DNA from: Pseudomonas sp. TMP9
GTDB taxonomy: Bacteria > Pseudomonadota > Gammaproteobacteria > Pseudomonadales > Pseudomonadaceae
Direction of reading: 5' to 3'
DNA length: 64,000 nucleotides
NCBI RefSeq assembly: GCF_037943105.1
Contig: NZ_CP149803.1
Span: 1,674,001-1,738,000, forward strand
Shown here: piece after piece, positions 36,650 to 44,223 of the stretch
Position numbering within the stretch: the stretch's first letter is position 1
Layout of the letters: each line of letters starts with the position of its first letter
Notes under the pieces: model-generated
Seen by the model: only the letters and a program-made list of their open reading frames with translations
What the model was told of the DNA's origin: nothing
Databases searched by the model: none
Translations under genes and position numbers: made by a program

Positions 36650-38193
36650 ATGATTTCCATGCCCGAAACCCTTCCTGACGATCCTATTTTGCTGAAACAG
36701 CTTCTGCTGTCGCTGCATGGGCAGGTGTCGGAGAAGGATGGGCAGATTCTGCAATTGCGCGAACAAATCACCCTGCTGACCCAGCGCCTGTTCGGCCGCA
36801 AATCCGAGCAGACCATCGACCCCGATTCGCCGCAGCTGGAGATTTTCAACGAAGCCGAAAGCCTGGTCGAAGCCGCGCCTGAAGCCGTTGCCGATGACGT
36901 CGAGGAAGAGGTTGTCGCCCCGGTTAAACGTCGTGGCAAGCGCAAGCCGCTGCCGGCGGAGCTGCCGCGCGTCGAAGTCATCCACGAGCTGCCCGAGCAC
37001 CAACTGACCTGCGCCTGCGGTTGCCGTAAGCAGATCATCGGTGAGGAAACCAGCGAACAGCTGGAGATCATCCCGATGCAAATCCGGGTGATCAAACACA
37101 TCCGCAAAACTTACGGCTGCAAGGGCTGCGAAGCCGCACCGATCACCGCCGATAAGCCGGCGCAACTAATCGAAAAGAGCATGGCCAGTCCCAGCGTACT
37201 GGCGATGCTACTGAGCACCAAGTTTGTCGACGGCACCCCGCTGTATCGCTTCGAGAAGGTCCTCAACCGCCACGGCATCGACATCCCCCGCCAGACCTTG
37301 GCGCTTGGGTGATCCAGTGCGGCGCCCATCTGCAACCGCTGCTCAACCTGATGCGCGATTGGCTGCTGGAGGGGCCAGTGATCCACTGCGACGAAACCCG
37401 TGTGCAGGTGCTTAAAGAGCCGGGGCGCGACCCCAGCAGCCAATCCTGGATGTGGGTGCAAACCGGCGGCCCGCCAGACAGGCCAGTGATCCTCTTCGAC
37501 TACACAACCAGCCGTGCGCAGGACGTGCCGCTGCGCCTGCTCGCCGGCTACCGTGGTTATTTGATGACCGACGACTACGCCGGCTACAACGCCGTGGCCG
37601 CGCAAGCGGGCGTCGAGCGTCTGGCCTGCCTGGCGCATGCGCGGCGTAAATTTATTGAAGCGCAGAAGGTGCAGCCGAAGGGCAAGACCGGGCGGGCCGA
37701 CGTGGCGTTGAACCTGATCAACAAACTCTACGGCATCGAGCGCGAGCTCAAGGACGCCAGCGCCGAGCAACGCCATCAGGGCCGTCAGCAACACAGCCTG
37801 CCAATCCTCGCGCAACTGAAAACCTGGCTGGAGACAACCCAGCCCCAGGTCACCCGCCAGAACGCCCTGGGCAAAGCCGTGAACTACCTGGCCCACAACT
37901 GGAGCCGGCTTGCGCGCTACGTCGAAGGCGGCCACTTGCCCATCGACAACAACGCCGCCGAGCGTGCCATCCGGCCCTTCGTCATCGGCCGCAAGAACTG
38001 GCTGTTCAGCGACACGCCCAAGGGCGCCACGGCCAGCGCGCAAATCTACAGCCTGATCGAAACCGCCAAGGCCAACGGCCAGGAACCCTACGCTTACCTG
38101 CGCCGCATCCTCGAACGCCTGCCGCTGGCCAAAAGTGTCGAAGACTACGAAGCGCTGCTGCCGTGGAACTGCCCGCCGACATCCGCATACTGA
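36650..38193 (+). pseudogene. tnpC: IS66 transposase TnpC, frameshifted
   Basis: The transposase is split into a 220-residue N-terminal part (36650-37312) and a C-terminal part (to 38193). The first has a coiled coil, GRKSEQT and a CACGC zinc-binding pattern. The second has the DDE residues in [24 protein letters not shown] and [11 protein letters not shown]. The break lies at about 37303, where GCGCTTGGG should read as ARW; loss of one base explains it. The element is probably no longer autonomous unless the shift is a sequencing error or a programmed frameshift. Confidence 0.85.
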
Positions 38194-38577
38194 CGGCCAA
38201 ACCCCATCAGAGGTAGATGGGGTTTATGGAGCGCTTACGATTTTTCTAACGTGCAAATGACCACTATCCAGCTATCGGGTGCGCCCGTTGACGCTATACA
38301 GTTCCACCGAGACGCGGCCGCAGCGGGTTTTAACAATGACGACCAGCGTGTGTTTCAAGTTAACCGTCCCGATAAGAGCGTATTTTTCGGATTGTTGCCT
38401 ATGACAGATTCGGTTTCCGATTTGCCGGTATTTTTGGGCGGTAATGCGCAGTATTCGGATGATCCCGTGAAGCGAGCACTGGGTGCACTGTTTACTGTGA
38501 CCAGCCTTCTTGACGAAGATAGTCCGCACAGTAACTACAGCTGTATTAATTGCCCGACCGCAACGCCCAACAATGAG

Positions 38578-38654
38578 TTAAAGGGGTCGGAGTGAATTGA
38601 TTTTGATCGGTTCGCGAGTTTTGGCTGCTGGATAATTCACTCCGACCCCTTTAG
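38578..38654. mobile_element. 77-bp miniature RAYT-terminus element, copy 2
   Basis: It is 76/77 identical to the copy at 36043-36119, with the same termini as RAYT element A. It joins the esterase-like toxin fragment to an internal cdiA fragment. Confidence 0.88.
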
Positions 38655-39338
38655 TCGGGCAAACACACCCAGCTCGATGGCGCGGTGATCGGCAGCACCG
38701 CCGAGGCGGAGAAAAACCGCTTAAGCACCGGTACCCTCGGCTGGAGTGATATTCGCAACAAAGCCGAGTTCAGCAGCCAGCAACAGAGCGTGAGTGTCAG
38801 CAGCAGCGGCGAAGTCGGCCAGCAATTTCTCGGCAACATGGCCGGCGGCCTGCTGAGCGGTCTTAGCCGTGGTGGGGAAGACAGCAGCGCCACCCGCGCG
38901 GCGGTCTCCGAAGGCCAAATCGAAATCCGCGACACACAGAACCAGCAGCAGGATGTCGCCAGCCTCAATCGCGACGTTGAAAGCGCCCACGAAGCGCTCA
39001 GCCCGATTTTTGACAAAGAGAAAGAGCAACGCCGCCTGCGTGAAGTGCAAGCCATTGCCGAAATCGGTAGTCAGGTGGCCGATGTCCTGCGTACTCACGG
39101 GGAGATCAAAGCAAACCAAGCGGCTAAAGAGGAGCTTGCGAAACAGGGTAATAAAAACCCCACACCCGAAGAGCTTCAATCAACTAAAGCCTACAAAGAA
39201 ACCTTGGCTGAATATGGCACGGGTAGTGACTTGCAGCGTGCGGCACAGGCCGTGACGGCAGCATTACAAGGTGTAGCAGGCGGAAATTTTGGGGCAGCGT
39301 TAGCTGGAGCGTCTGCGCCTTATTTAGCTAATAGTAAC
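38655..39338 (+). pseudogene. Displaced cdiA core fragment
   Basis: From GKHTQLDGAVIGSTAEAEKN onward this matches CdiA residues about 2010-2210. Some runs are identical at the DNA level (for example the part corresponding to 17375-17540), while others are diverged (SVSVSSSGEVGQQF against SVGVSSNGGVGQQF). After about 39075 it becomes a clearly different paralogue (THGEIKANQAAKEELAKQGN) and ends at SAPYLAN, cut by a miniature element. It has no start and no toxin attached. It comes from another cdiA allele and could act as a recombination donor. Confidence 0.85.
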
Positions 39339-39392
39339 AATAGGGGACAGACCACGATTAATTTCTCCGTAAATCGTGGTCTGTCCCCTATT
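39339..39392. mobile_element. Miniature element with RAYT element B termini
   Basis: Perfect 21-bp inverted repeats (AATAGGGGACAGACCACGAT plus T, and complement) enclose 12 bases. The same terminus is found at 42848-42868 of RAYT element B. It joins the cdiA fragment to an IS3 remnant. Confidence 0.85.
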
Positions 39393-39400
39393 ATTTTAGA

Positions 39401-40132
39401 CGTGGGCGCAGTCATGCACCGCACAAGCATGCCGCGCCGACCACGCACAACGCTACGAAGGCCAACCAGGTCTGGTCGTGGGACATCACTTACCTGGCTT
39501 CAAAGGTGCGCGGGAAGTATTACTACCTGTATTTGATCGAGGATATTTACAGCCGCAAGGGCGTCGGCTGGGAAGTCTACGAGCAGGAAAGTGGCGAACG
39601 TGCGGCCGAATTGATGCAGCGCACTGTGCTCAACGAGCGCTGCGCCGGTAAGCCCTTGGTGCTGCACTCGGACAACGGCGCGCCGATGAAATCAGTGACG
39701 CTGCTGAGCAAATTGTACGACCTAGGCATTACGCCGTCGCGTGGAAGGCCGCGAGTGAGCAACGACAATCCGTACTCAGAATCGCTGTTTCGAACCCTGA
39801 AATACTGCCCGCAATGGCCCAAGGATGGCTTTGCAAGTTTGGGCACTGCACGCAGCTGGGTGCGCGACTTTATGCGCTGGTATAACCACGAACACCGGCA
39901 CAGCCGCATCCGCTTCGTGACTCCGGCGCAGCGGCATCGTGGCGAGGATCAAGAGGTGCTGGCCAAGCGTCATGCGCTGTACCAGCATGCTCGCAATCAA
40001 CACCCACATCGCTGGTCAGGCGCGACTCGAAATTGGCACCCCGTAGGCGCTGTCACACTCAATCCGGACAGGGAGCAAACGACACTGAAAATGGCAGCTT
40101 AAAAACACGGCTGACGCGACAACTACCTTGCA
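39401..40132 (+). pseudogene. Truncated IS3-family element (orfB C-terminal part)
   Basis: The sequence encodes the last 230 or so residues of an OrfB closely related to that at 24002-25060 (WSWDITYLASKVRGKYYYLY, LHSDNGAPMKS, NPYSESLFRTLKY) with many differences, so it is not a recent copy. The DDE triad is intact but orfA and the start are gone. The right terminus (GCGACAACTACCTTGCA) is retained and abuts an HNH-type toxin fragment. Confidence 0.85.
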
Positions 40133-40441
40133 GAACGCCGAAGGATGCAAAGTCGTATCTTACGGATATCCAGAGTTTGACCGGCAGGCAGTTCACCCCT
40201 CAACAATTGGAGCTTTTGAAAGCTGACCTGCGAGAGAACACTTATTCACGCTTATCTAAAGAAGAGGTTAAGTTGAACAGGGCAGAGTTTGACAGTAAGT
40301 TGCCAAGTCTGCGAGTAGAGTGGGAAAAAAACACGGGCGCGAGCTGGCCGAAAGAAACGTACATTGATAAATATGGAAATCAGGCTACTAGAAATTACGA
40401 TGCCCATCATGTTATCGAGAATAAATTTGGCGGTAAGGCAG

Positions 40442-41554
40442 GGCGGTTGCAGGAGCTGAGTGCAACACGGTTAATGAATTGAAGTCGGAGCATCATGCCG
40501 CATTGTCATGGCTGCTTGCATCACCTCGCCCATAACTTCGATGGGGCACTTGAAGTCGAAGCGCTTACGCGGCCGCATGTTCAGTTGCAGAGCGATGGCA
40601 TCCAACTCTGCCTGGCTGTGTACCGACAGGTCTGTGCCTTTGGGCAGGTACTGGCGGATCAGGCCATTGATGTTTTCGTTGCTACCTCGCTGCCAAGGGC
40701 TATGAGGGTCACAGAAGAAGATCGCTACACCCGTTTTCTGGGTGATCTCAGCGTGCCGCGCCATCTCCCGTCCTTGGTCGTAGGTCATGCTCTTGCGCAT
40801 CGCAAACGGCATGCCATTGAGCGCTGCACTGAAGCCCTCCATCGCCGAGGTCGCCGTCGCGTCGTTCATCTTCACCAGCATCAAGTAACCACTGGTGCGC
40901 TCCACCAACGTGCCTACAGATGAGGCGTTGGCTTTACCCTTGATCAAGTCGCCTTCCCAATGCCCCGGCATAAGCCGGTCTTCGATTTCAGGGGGGCGCA
41001 CGTGAATGCTGACCATTTCAGGGATCTGGCCGCGCCGATCCACGCCGCCAGAGCGCGGTCTGCGCGTCGTCTTGCTTTGGCGCAAGCAGATGATCAACTC
41101 CTTACGCAGCTCGCCGACCGGCAGGGCATAAATCGCGTTATAGATCGTCTCGCGACAGACGTAGGCCTCTCTGAGGCTGGGAATATTCATGCTGCGCAGC
41201 TTGCCGGCAATCTGCTCGGGAGACAAACGCTCACGCAGCATATGGGTCACCAACGCGAAGCGCTCGCTACCCGGCAACAGCTTTCGCATCGGTCGACACA
41301 CCTGCCGGCGGGCTTGCATCTGCTGTTGTGCCACCCGGGCCGAGTAGCCGCCACAGGCACCTTGATTACGCCGCAACTCCCGGCTGATGGTCGAAGGGGA
41401 TCGAGTGATCAAGCAGGCAATCTCGCGCAGGCTGAAGCCCTGGGCACGACCGATTTGAATGGTGGCGCGCTCTTCAACGCTGAGTTCGGTATAAGACATA
41501 GGGGCAGCACCGTACCGGAAAGGTCAGGTGTTGCACTCAGATTTTGCGGCCGCC
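40442..41554 (-). mobile_element. IS30-family insertion sequence, copy 2
   Basis: This 1113-bp element is the same as copy 1 at 19831-20943 in inverted orientation. A 3-bp target duplication CAG (40439-40441 and 41555-41557) is supported because its removal restores the interrupted toxin frame. Confidence 0.93.
40471..41499 (-). CDS. IS30-family transposase, copy 2
   Basis: The 342-residue product is identical to that of copy 1 (helix-turn-helix near residue 25 and DDE catalytic core). The open reading frame on the opposite strand is a shadow. Two identical inverted copies 20 kb apart could invert or, with further copies, mobilise the segment between them, which includes the dsb genes and the orphan modules. 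Confidence 0.96.
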   Translation of the reverse strand: MSYTELSVEERATIQIGRAQGFSLREIACLITRSPSTISRELRRNQGACGGYSARVAQQQMQARRQVCRPMRKLLPGSERFALVTHMLRERLSPEQIAGKLRSMNIPSLREAYVCRETIYNAIYALPVGELRKELIICLRQSKTTRRPRSGGVDRRGQIPEMVSIHVRPPEIEDRLMPGHWEGDLIKGKANASSVGTLVERTSGYLMLVKMNDATATSAMEGFSAALNGMPFAMRKSMTYDQGREMARHAEITQKTGVAIFFCDPHSPWQRGSNENINGLIRQYLPKGTDLSVHSQAELDAIALQLNMRPRKRFDFKCPIEVMGEVMQAAMTMRHDAPTSIH

Positions 41555-41649
41555 CAGAATGGTGGAATATTACACCTGCCATGAGAGGTGTGGAGCACCA
41601 AGGTGGTATTCACAGGGCCCAAGGGCCAGCGGAAAAAAATATTTGGTAA

Positions 41650-42105
41650 ATGATTATGAAAAATAAAGAAGAGTTAAAGTCATTGATTGATGCTGTGACG
41701 TCCTCAGAGGACTATGAGGGTAATTACGGCTACCGCATAACAGACACGAGTGCGACGTTATGCAATGTTGATGAGTCACATCGTCAGCAGGTTCCAGCTG
41801 ACTATCTGGAATTCCTCACCGAGTTTGGTTTCGGGGAGTTAGACGCGGCATTTCATCTTGATGATGGTCCGGAGAAATATTCGACTATATGCGGCCGGGA
41901 AATTGAGGGCTATGAGGGTATTTACGTATTCGGTGGAAATTCTAGCGATGTGCTATATGCTTTCGACGCAAAAAATAATTGGCAAGTTGTAGAGATTAGT
42001 TCCGAATTGGATGGGGTTGATGTGTTGGCGTCAAGCTTTTCTGATTTTATCTTGGAACAGCTGAAGTACATAAAGTCTTTAGTTGAGCGGCGTGCGGCGG
42101 GCTGA
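41650..42105 (+). CDS. SMI1/KNR4 (SUKH) family immunity protein
   Basis: The 151-residue protein begins directly after the stop of the HNH-like toxin. It shows the SUKH layout: an N-terminal helix, then VPADYLEFLTEFGFGELDAA, a GYEGIYVFGGNSSDVLYAFDA beta region, and a helical end (SSFSDFILEQL). SUKH proteins are widespread immunity proteins for nuclease toxins in Rhs, CDI and T6SS loci. An internal ATG at 41656 is an alternative start. Since the cognate toxin is disrupted here, the gene may still protect against siblings or other strains that carry the intact toxin. Its expression in this location is uncertain. Confidence 0.85.
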   Translation: MIMKNKEELKSLIDAVTSSEDYEGNYGYRITDTSATLCNVDESHRQQVPADYLEFLTEFGFGELDAAFHLDDGPEKYSTICGREIEGYEGIYVFGGNSSDVLYAFDAKNNWQVVEISSELDGVDVLASSFSDFILEQLKYIKSLVERRAAG

Positions 42106-42126
42106 TGGTTAGCGTTGCGCTTTAAG

Positions 42127-42194
42127 AGGTGCAAAAGGTGTAGGGAATATTACAGCTCACGCGGCTGATGATATTCGGTTCTCGCAGAATACTG
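42127..42194 (+). pseudogene. Start of a further CdiA-CT toxin module
   Basis: The junction GGTGCAAAAGG used by cdiA and the TNT cassette recurs here. It is followed in frame by VGNITAHAADDIRFSQNT before an IS30-like element cuts it. The HAADDIRFSQ run resembles the opening of ParB-like nuclease toxins that I recall from CDI and Rhs proteins, but too little remains to be sure. Confidence 0.5.
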
Positions 42195-42847
42195 GGCGGT
42201 TGCAGGAGCTGAGTGCAACACGGTTATTGAATTGAGGCTGGAGCATCATGCCGCATCGCCATACCCTTTTGCATCACCTCCCCCATAACTTCGATTGGGC
42301 ATTTAAAGTCGAAGCGTTTGCGCGGGCGCATGTTCATTTGCAAGGCAATCGCATCCAACGTTTCCTGGCTATGCACCGACAAGTCCGTTCCTTTGGGCAG
42401 GTACTGCCGAATCAGGCCGTTGATGTTCTCGTTGCTGCCGCGCTGCCAAGGACTGTGCGGGTCGCAGAAGTAGATCGCTACCCCGGTCTGCTGGGTGATT
42501 TCGGCATGTCGCGCCATCTCCCGTCCTTGGTCGTAGGTCATGCTTTTACGCATCGCCAGCGGCATACGGTTAAGCGCCGCACTAAACCCCTCCATTGCAG
42601 CGGTCGCCGTCGCATCGCGCATCTTCACCAGCATCAGATAGCCGCTCGTGCGCTCCACCAAGGTGCCGACAGACGAGGCGTTAGCTTTGCCCTTGATCAA
42701 ATCACCCTCCCAGTGGCCGGGCATCAAGCGGTCTTCGATTTCTGGCGGCCGCACGTGGATGCTGACCATGTCGGGGATCTGACCGCGTCGATCCACACCA
42801 CCAGAGCGCGGCCTGCGGGTCGTTTTGCCTTGACGCAGACAAATAAT
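42195..42847 (-). pseudogene. Truncated, diverged IS30-family element (copy 3)
   Basis: One terminus (GGCGGTTGCAGGAGCTGAG) and the C-terminal 200 or so residues of an IS30 transposase remain (ICLRQGKTTRRPRSGGV to DAPASIQ at 42224). Many synonymous and a few protein differences set it apart from copies 1 and 2. The N-terminal third and other terminus are missing at RAYT element B. Confidence 0.88.
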
Positions 42848-43641
42848 AATAGGGGACAGACCACGATTATCCACGTCTAGTCTAATCTTCTGGCGTTATC
42901 CTATGGAAAAGGAGTTTCCATATGCCGCGTCGAGCGCGTGTGCTGTTGCCGGGAGTCACGTTGCACCTGATTCAGCGAGGGAATAATCGTTCGGCCTGTT
43001 TCTTCGCCGAGGAAGATTACCTGTTCTATCTGGAGCACCTTGCGGATCAAGCCAGAAAGCATGACTGCGCGATCCATGCTTGGTGCCTTATGACCAACCA
43101 CGTTCATCTGCTATTGACCCCAGCCAAGCCGGAAAGCGCTGGAATGCTGATGAAGGGCCTTGGTCAGCGCTATGTGCAATACATCAATCGTACTTATCGC
43201 CGCAGCGGCACTTTGTGGGAAGGTCGCTTCCGCTCCTGCTTGATGCAGGAGGACAGTTATGTACTGGCTTGCTATCGATACATTGAGATGAACCCGGTGC
43301 GTGCTGGAATGGTGGAGCATCCGGCGGAATATCCTTGGTCGAGTTATCGGGCGAATGCCCAGGCTGAGCAGTCAGCATTGATCACGCGACATTCTTTGTA
43401 CCAAGCGTTGGGCGAGGCGGATGGGGCACGGGCGGAGGCCTATCGTGAGCTGTTTCGGCATCAGCTTGATCCTGGCTTGGTGGATCAGATCCGTTCAGCT
43501 ACCAACGGGAACTATGCGCTTGGGAGCCCAAGGTTTACGGCAGAGGTGGAACGCGTGCTGGGGCGAAGGGTGACCCGCGGAAAGCCAGGGCGACCGAAAC
43601 ACGCTGCTGAGGCTGACTGAAACCGTGGTCTGTCCCCTGTT
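42848..43641 (+). mobile_element. RAYT element B with AATAGGGGACAGACCACG termini
   Basis: The unit is bounded by AATAGGGGACAGACCACG and the near complement CGTGGTCTGTCCCCTGTT. It contains one RAYT gene. It truncates the third IS30 copy. A 54-bp miniature element at 39339-39392 shares its termini. Confidence 0.85.
42922..43620 (+). CDS. REP-associated tyrosine transposase (TnpA_REP/RAYT), element B
   Basis: The 232-residue protein starts at an ATG with a strong AAAAGGAG site. It has the HUH motif in TNHVHLLLTP and the catalytic tyrosine region CYRYIEMNPVRAGMV. The sequence is related to but clearly distinct from the RAYT of element A, and each associates with its own terminal repeat type. The C-terminus (RRVTRGKPGRPKHA) is basic. 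Confidence 0.93.
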   Translation: MPRRARVLLPGVTLHLIQRGNNRSACFFAEEDYLFYLEHLADQARKHDCAIHAWCLMTNHVHLLLTPAKPESAGMLMKGLGQRYVQYINRTYRRSGTLWEGRFRSCLMQEDSYVLACYRYIEMNPVRAGMVEHPAEYPWSSYRANAQAEQSALITRHSLYQALGEADGARAEAYRELFRHQLDPGLVDQIRSATNGNYALGSPRFTAEVERVLGRRVTRGKPGRPKHAAEAD

Positions 43642-43706
43642 ATTTTGATCGTCCTAGTTTGAGCAAGAAAGATTTTTATGCGCAGGGTGACGATAAATAA
43701 AGACAG

Positions 43707-43768
43707 AAAAGAGGACAGATTTATTTGCCGGTTGGCGAGGGTGCCAATAAATAAATCCGTCCCCTTTT
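43707..43768. mobile_element. Third type of REP-like miniature element
   Basis: Inverted repeats AAAAGAGGACAGATTTATTT and the near complement AAATAAATCCGTCCCCTTTT (two mismatches) enclose about 22 bases. The GGACAGA/GGACGGA core resembles the termini of the RAYT elements nearby, but no matching RAYT is in the window. Confidence 0.7.
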
Positions 43769-43773
43769 CCGTG

Positions 43774-43807
43774 GTAGCGGTTTATGGCCATAAAGGGCAG
43801 CAGATGG
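43774..43807 (+). repeat. 34-bp direct repeat, right copy
   Basis: It matches 8941-8974 in 33 of 34 bases. It lies just to the right of the last mobile element and 57 bp before the first right-hand core gene, so it is a candidate border of the accessory region. Confidence 0.6.
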
Positions 43808-43863
43808 GATGGGCGGGACTGCCAGTAAGATTCGTTAGTGCGTAAGTCCCCCCGGCCGAGTGG

Positions 43864-44217
43864 TTAGCGCAGCAGCGCCAGCTTCAGGCGCTTAGGCAAT
43901 TTAGCCACCACCAGCTGATGCGAGCGCATCAGCAGTTCTTGCAGTTCGCTGTCGCCCAGTGGGTAGGGCGCGGCCATGCTCACCCAGCGTGCGCGAGCCA
44001 GATAAGGCGCAGGCTGGATGCCAGGGCGGTCACAGAAACTGAGAAACAGCTCGTTATCAACCTTAAAGGCCAAACTGTTGTGGCTGTTTAAATGAAACAG
44101 GGCAAACATCTTGCTTTCGGCCACCGAAAACACCCGCACACCAGCCCATTTGATGTCCTCACGGGCACCGGGCAGGCTCAGGCAGAAAGCGGCGATCTGT
44201 TCGGCGGTCATGCTCAT
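43864..44217 (-). CDS. MmcQ/YjbR family protein
   Basis: The 117-residue protein has the CyaY-like fold family pattern: LSLPGAREDIKW at the N-terminus, FALFHLNSHNSLAFKVDNE in the middle and PYLARARWVSMA later. YjbR-type proteins have been described as DNA-binding, but their cellular role is not settled. It has no signal peptide. It follows the parvulin gene in the same direction with a 6-bp gap, suggesting an operon. An ATG two codons downstream is an equally good start. Confidence 0.88.
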   Translation of the reverse strand: MSMTAEQIAAFCLSLPGAREDIKWAGVRVFSVAESKMFALFHLNSHNSLAFKVDNELFLSFCDRPGIQPAPYLARARWVSMAAPYPLGDSELQELLMRSHQLVVAKLPKRLKLALLR

Positions 44218-44223
44218 GGGGAG

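Larger units (their letters stand above)
36190..38238 (+). mobile_element. IS66-family insertion sequence
   Basis: The 2049-bp element has inverted repeats GTAACCGCTCCATAAACCCCA and GTAAGCGCTCCATAAACCCCA (one mismatch). It is flanked by a perfect 8-bp target duplication GATTTTTC (36182-36189 and 38239-38246), the normal length for IS66. It encodes TnpB and a frameshifted TnpC; the accessory TnpA is absent. Confidence 0.93.
36120..38577 (+). pseudogene. Esterase-like CdiA-CT toxin fragment, split by IS66
   Basis: Joining 36120-36189 to 38247-38577 (removing IS66 and one target duplication) restores one open frame. It begins LRIYGHSQGGLLTWVAIKG and continues DFSNVQMTTIQLSGAPVD to about CINCPTATPNNE. 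GHSQG is a serine-hydrolase nucleophile elbow, so this looks like the C-terminal half of an alpha/beta-hydrolase (lipase or esterase) toxin. The N-terminal half is missing at the left 77-bp element, and the end is lost or just reached at the right one. No immunity gene remains. The toxin role is inferred from its position among CdiA-CT modules. Confidence 0.65.
40133..41649 (+). pseudogene. HNH-like CdiA-CT toxin, split by IS30
   Basis: Removing the IS30 copy at 40442-41554 and one CAG duplication restores an open frame. The first part has FTPQQLELLKADLRENTY, then WPKETYIDKYG and NYDAHHVIENKFGGKA. After the IS it continues EWWNITPAMRGVEHQGGIHR and ends GPAEKNIW at TAA 41647-41649. The DAHHVIE core followed by NITP and HQGGIH has the layout of HNH/His-Me-finger nucleases used as CDI and Rhs toxins. 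The N-terminus is missing at the IS3 remnant. The next gene is a SUKH-type immunity protein, a common partner of HNH toxins. It is inactive in its present form. Confidence 0.78.

Noticed and set aside
36116..37165. 349-residue reverse-strand open frame over the IS66 genes, and similar frames at 37111-38043
   Set aside because: They mirror the GC-rich coding strand of tnpB and tnpC, cross the IS boundary and have no recognisable protein features.
40960..41649. Open frame on the plus strand through IS30 copy 2 into the flank
   Set aside because: It is the antisense of the transposase; only its last part (41558-41649) is meaningful, as the end of the split HNH-like toxin in its own frame.
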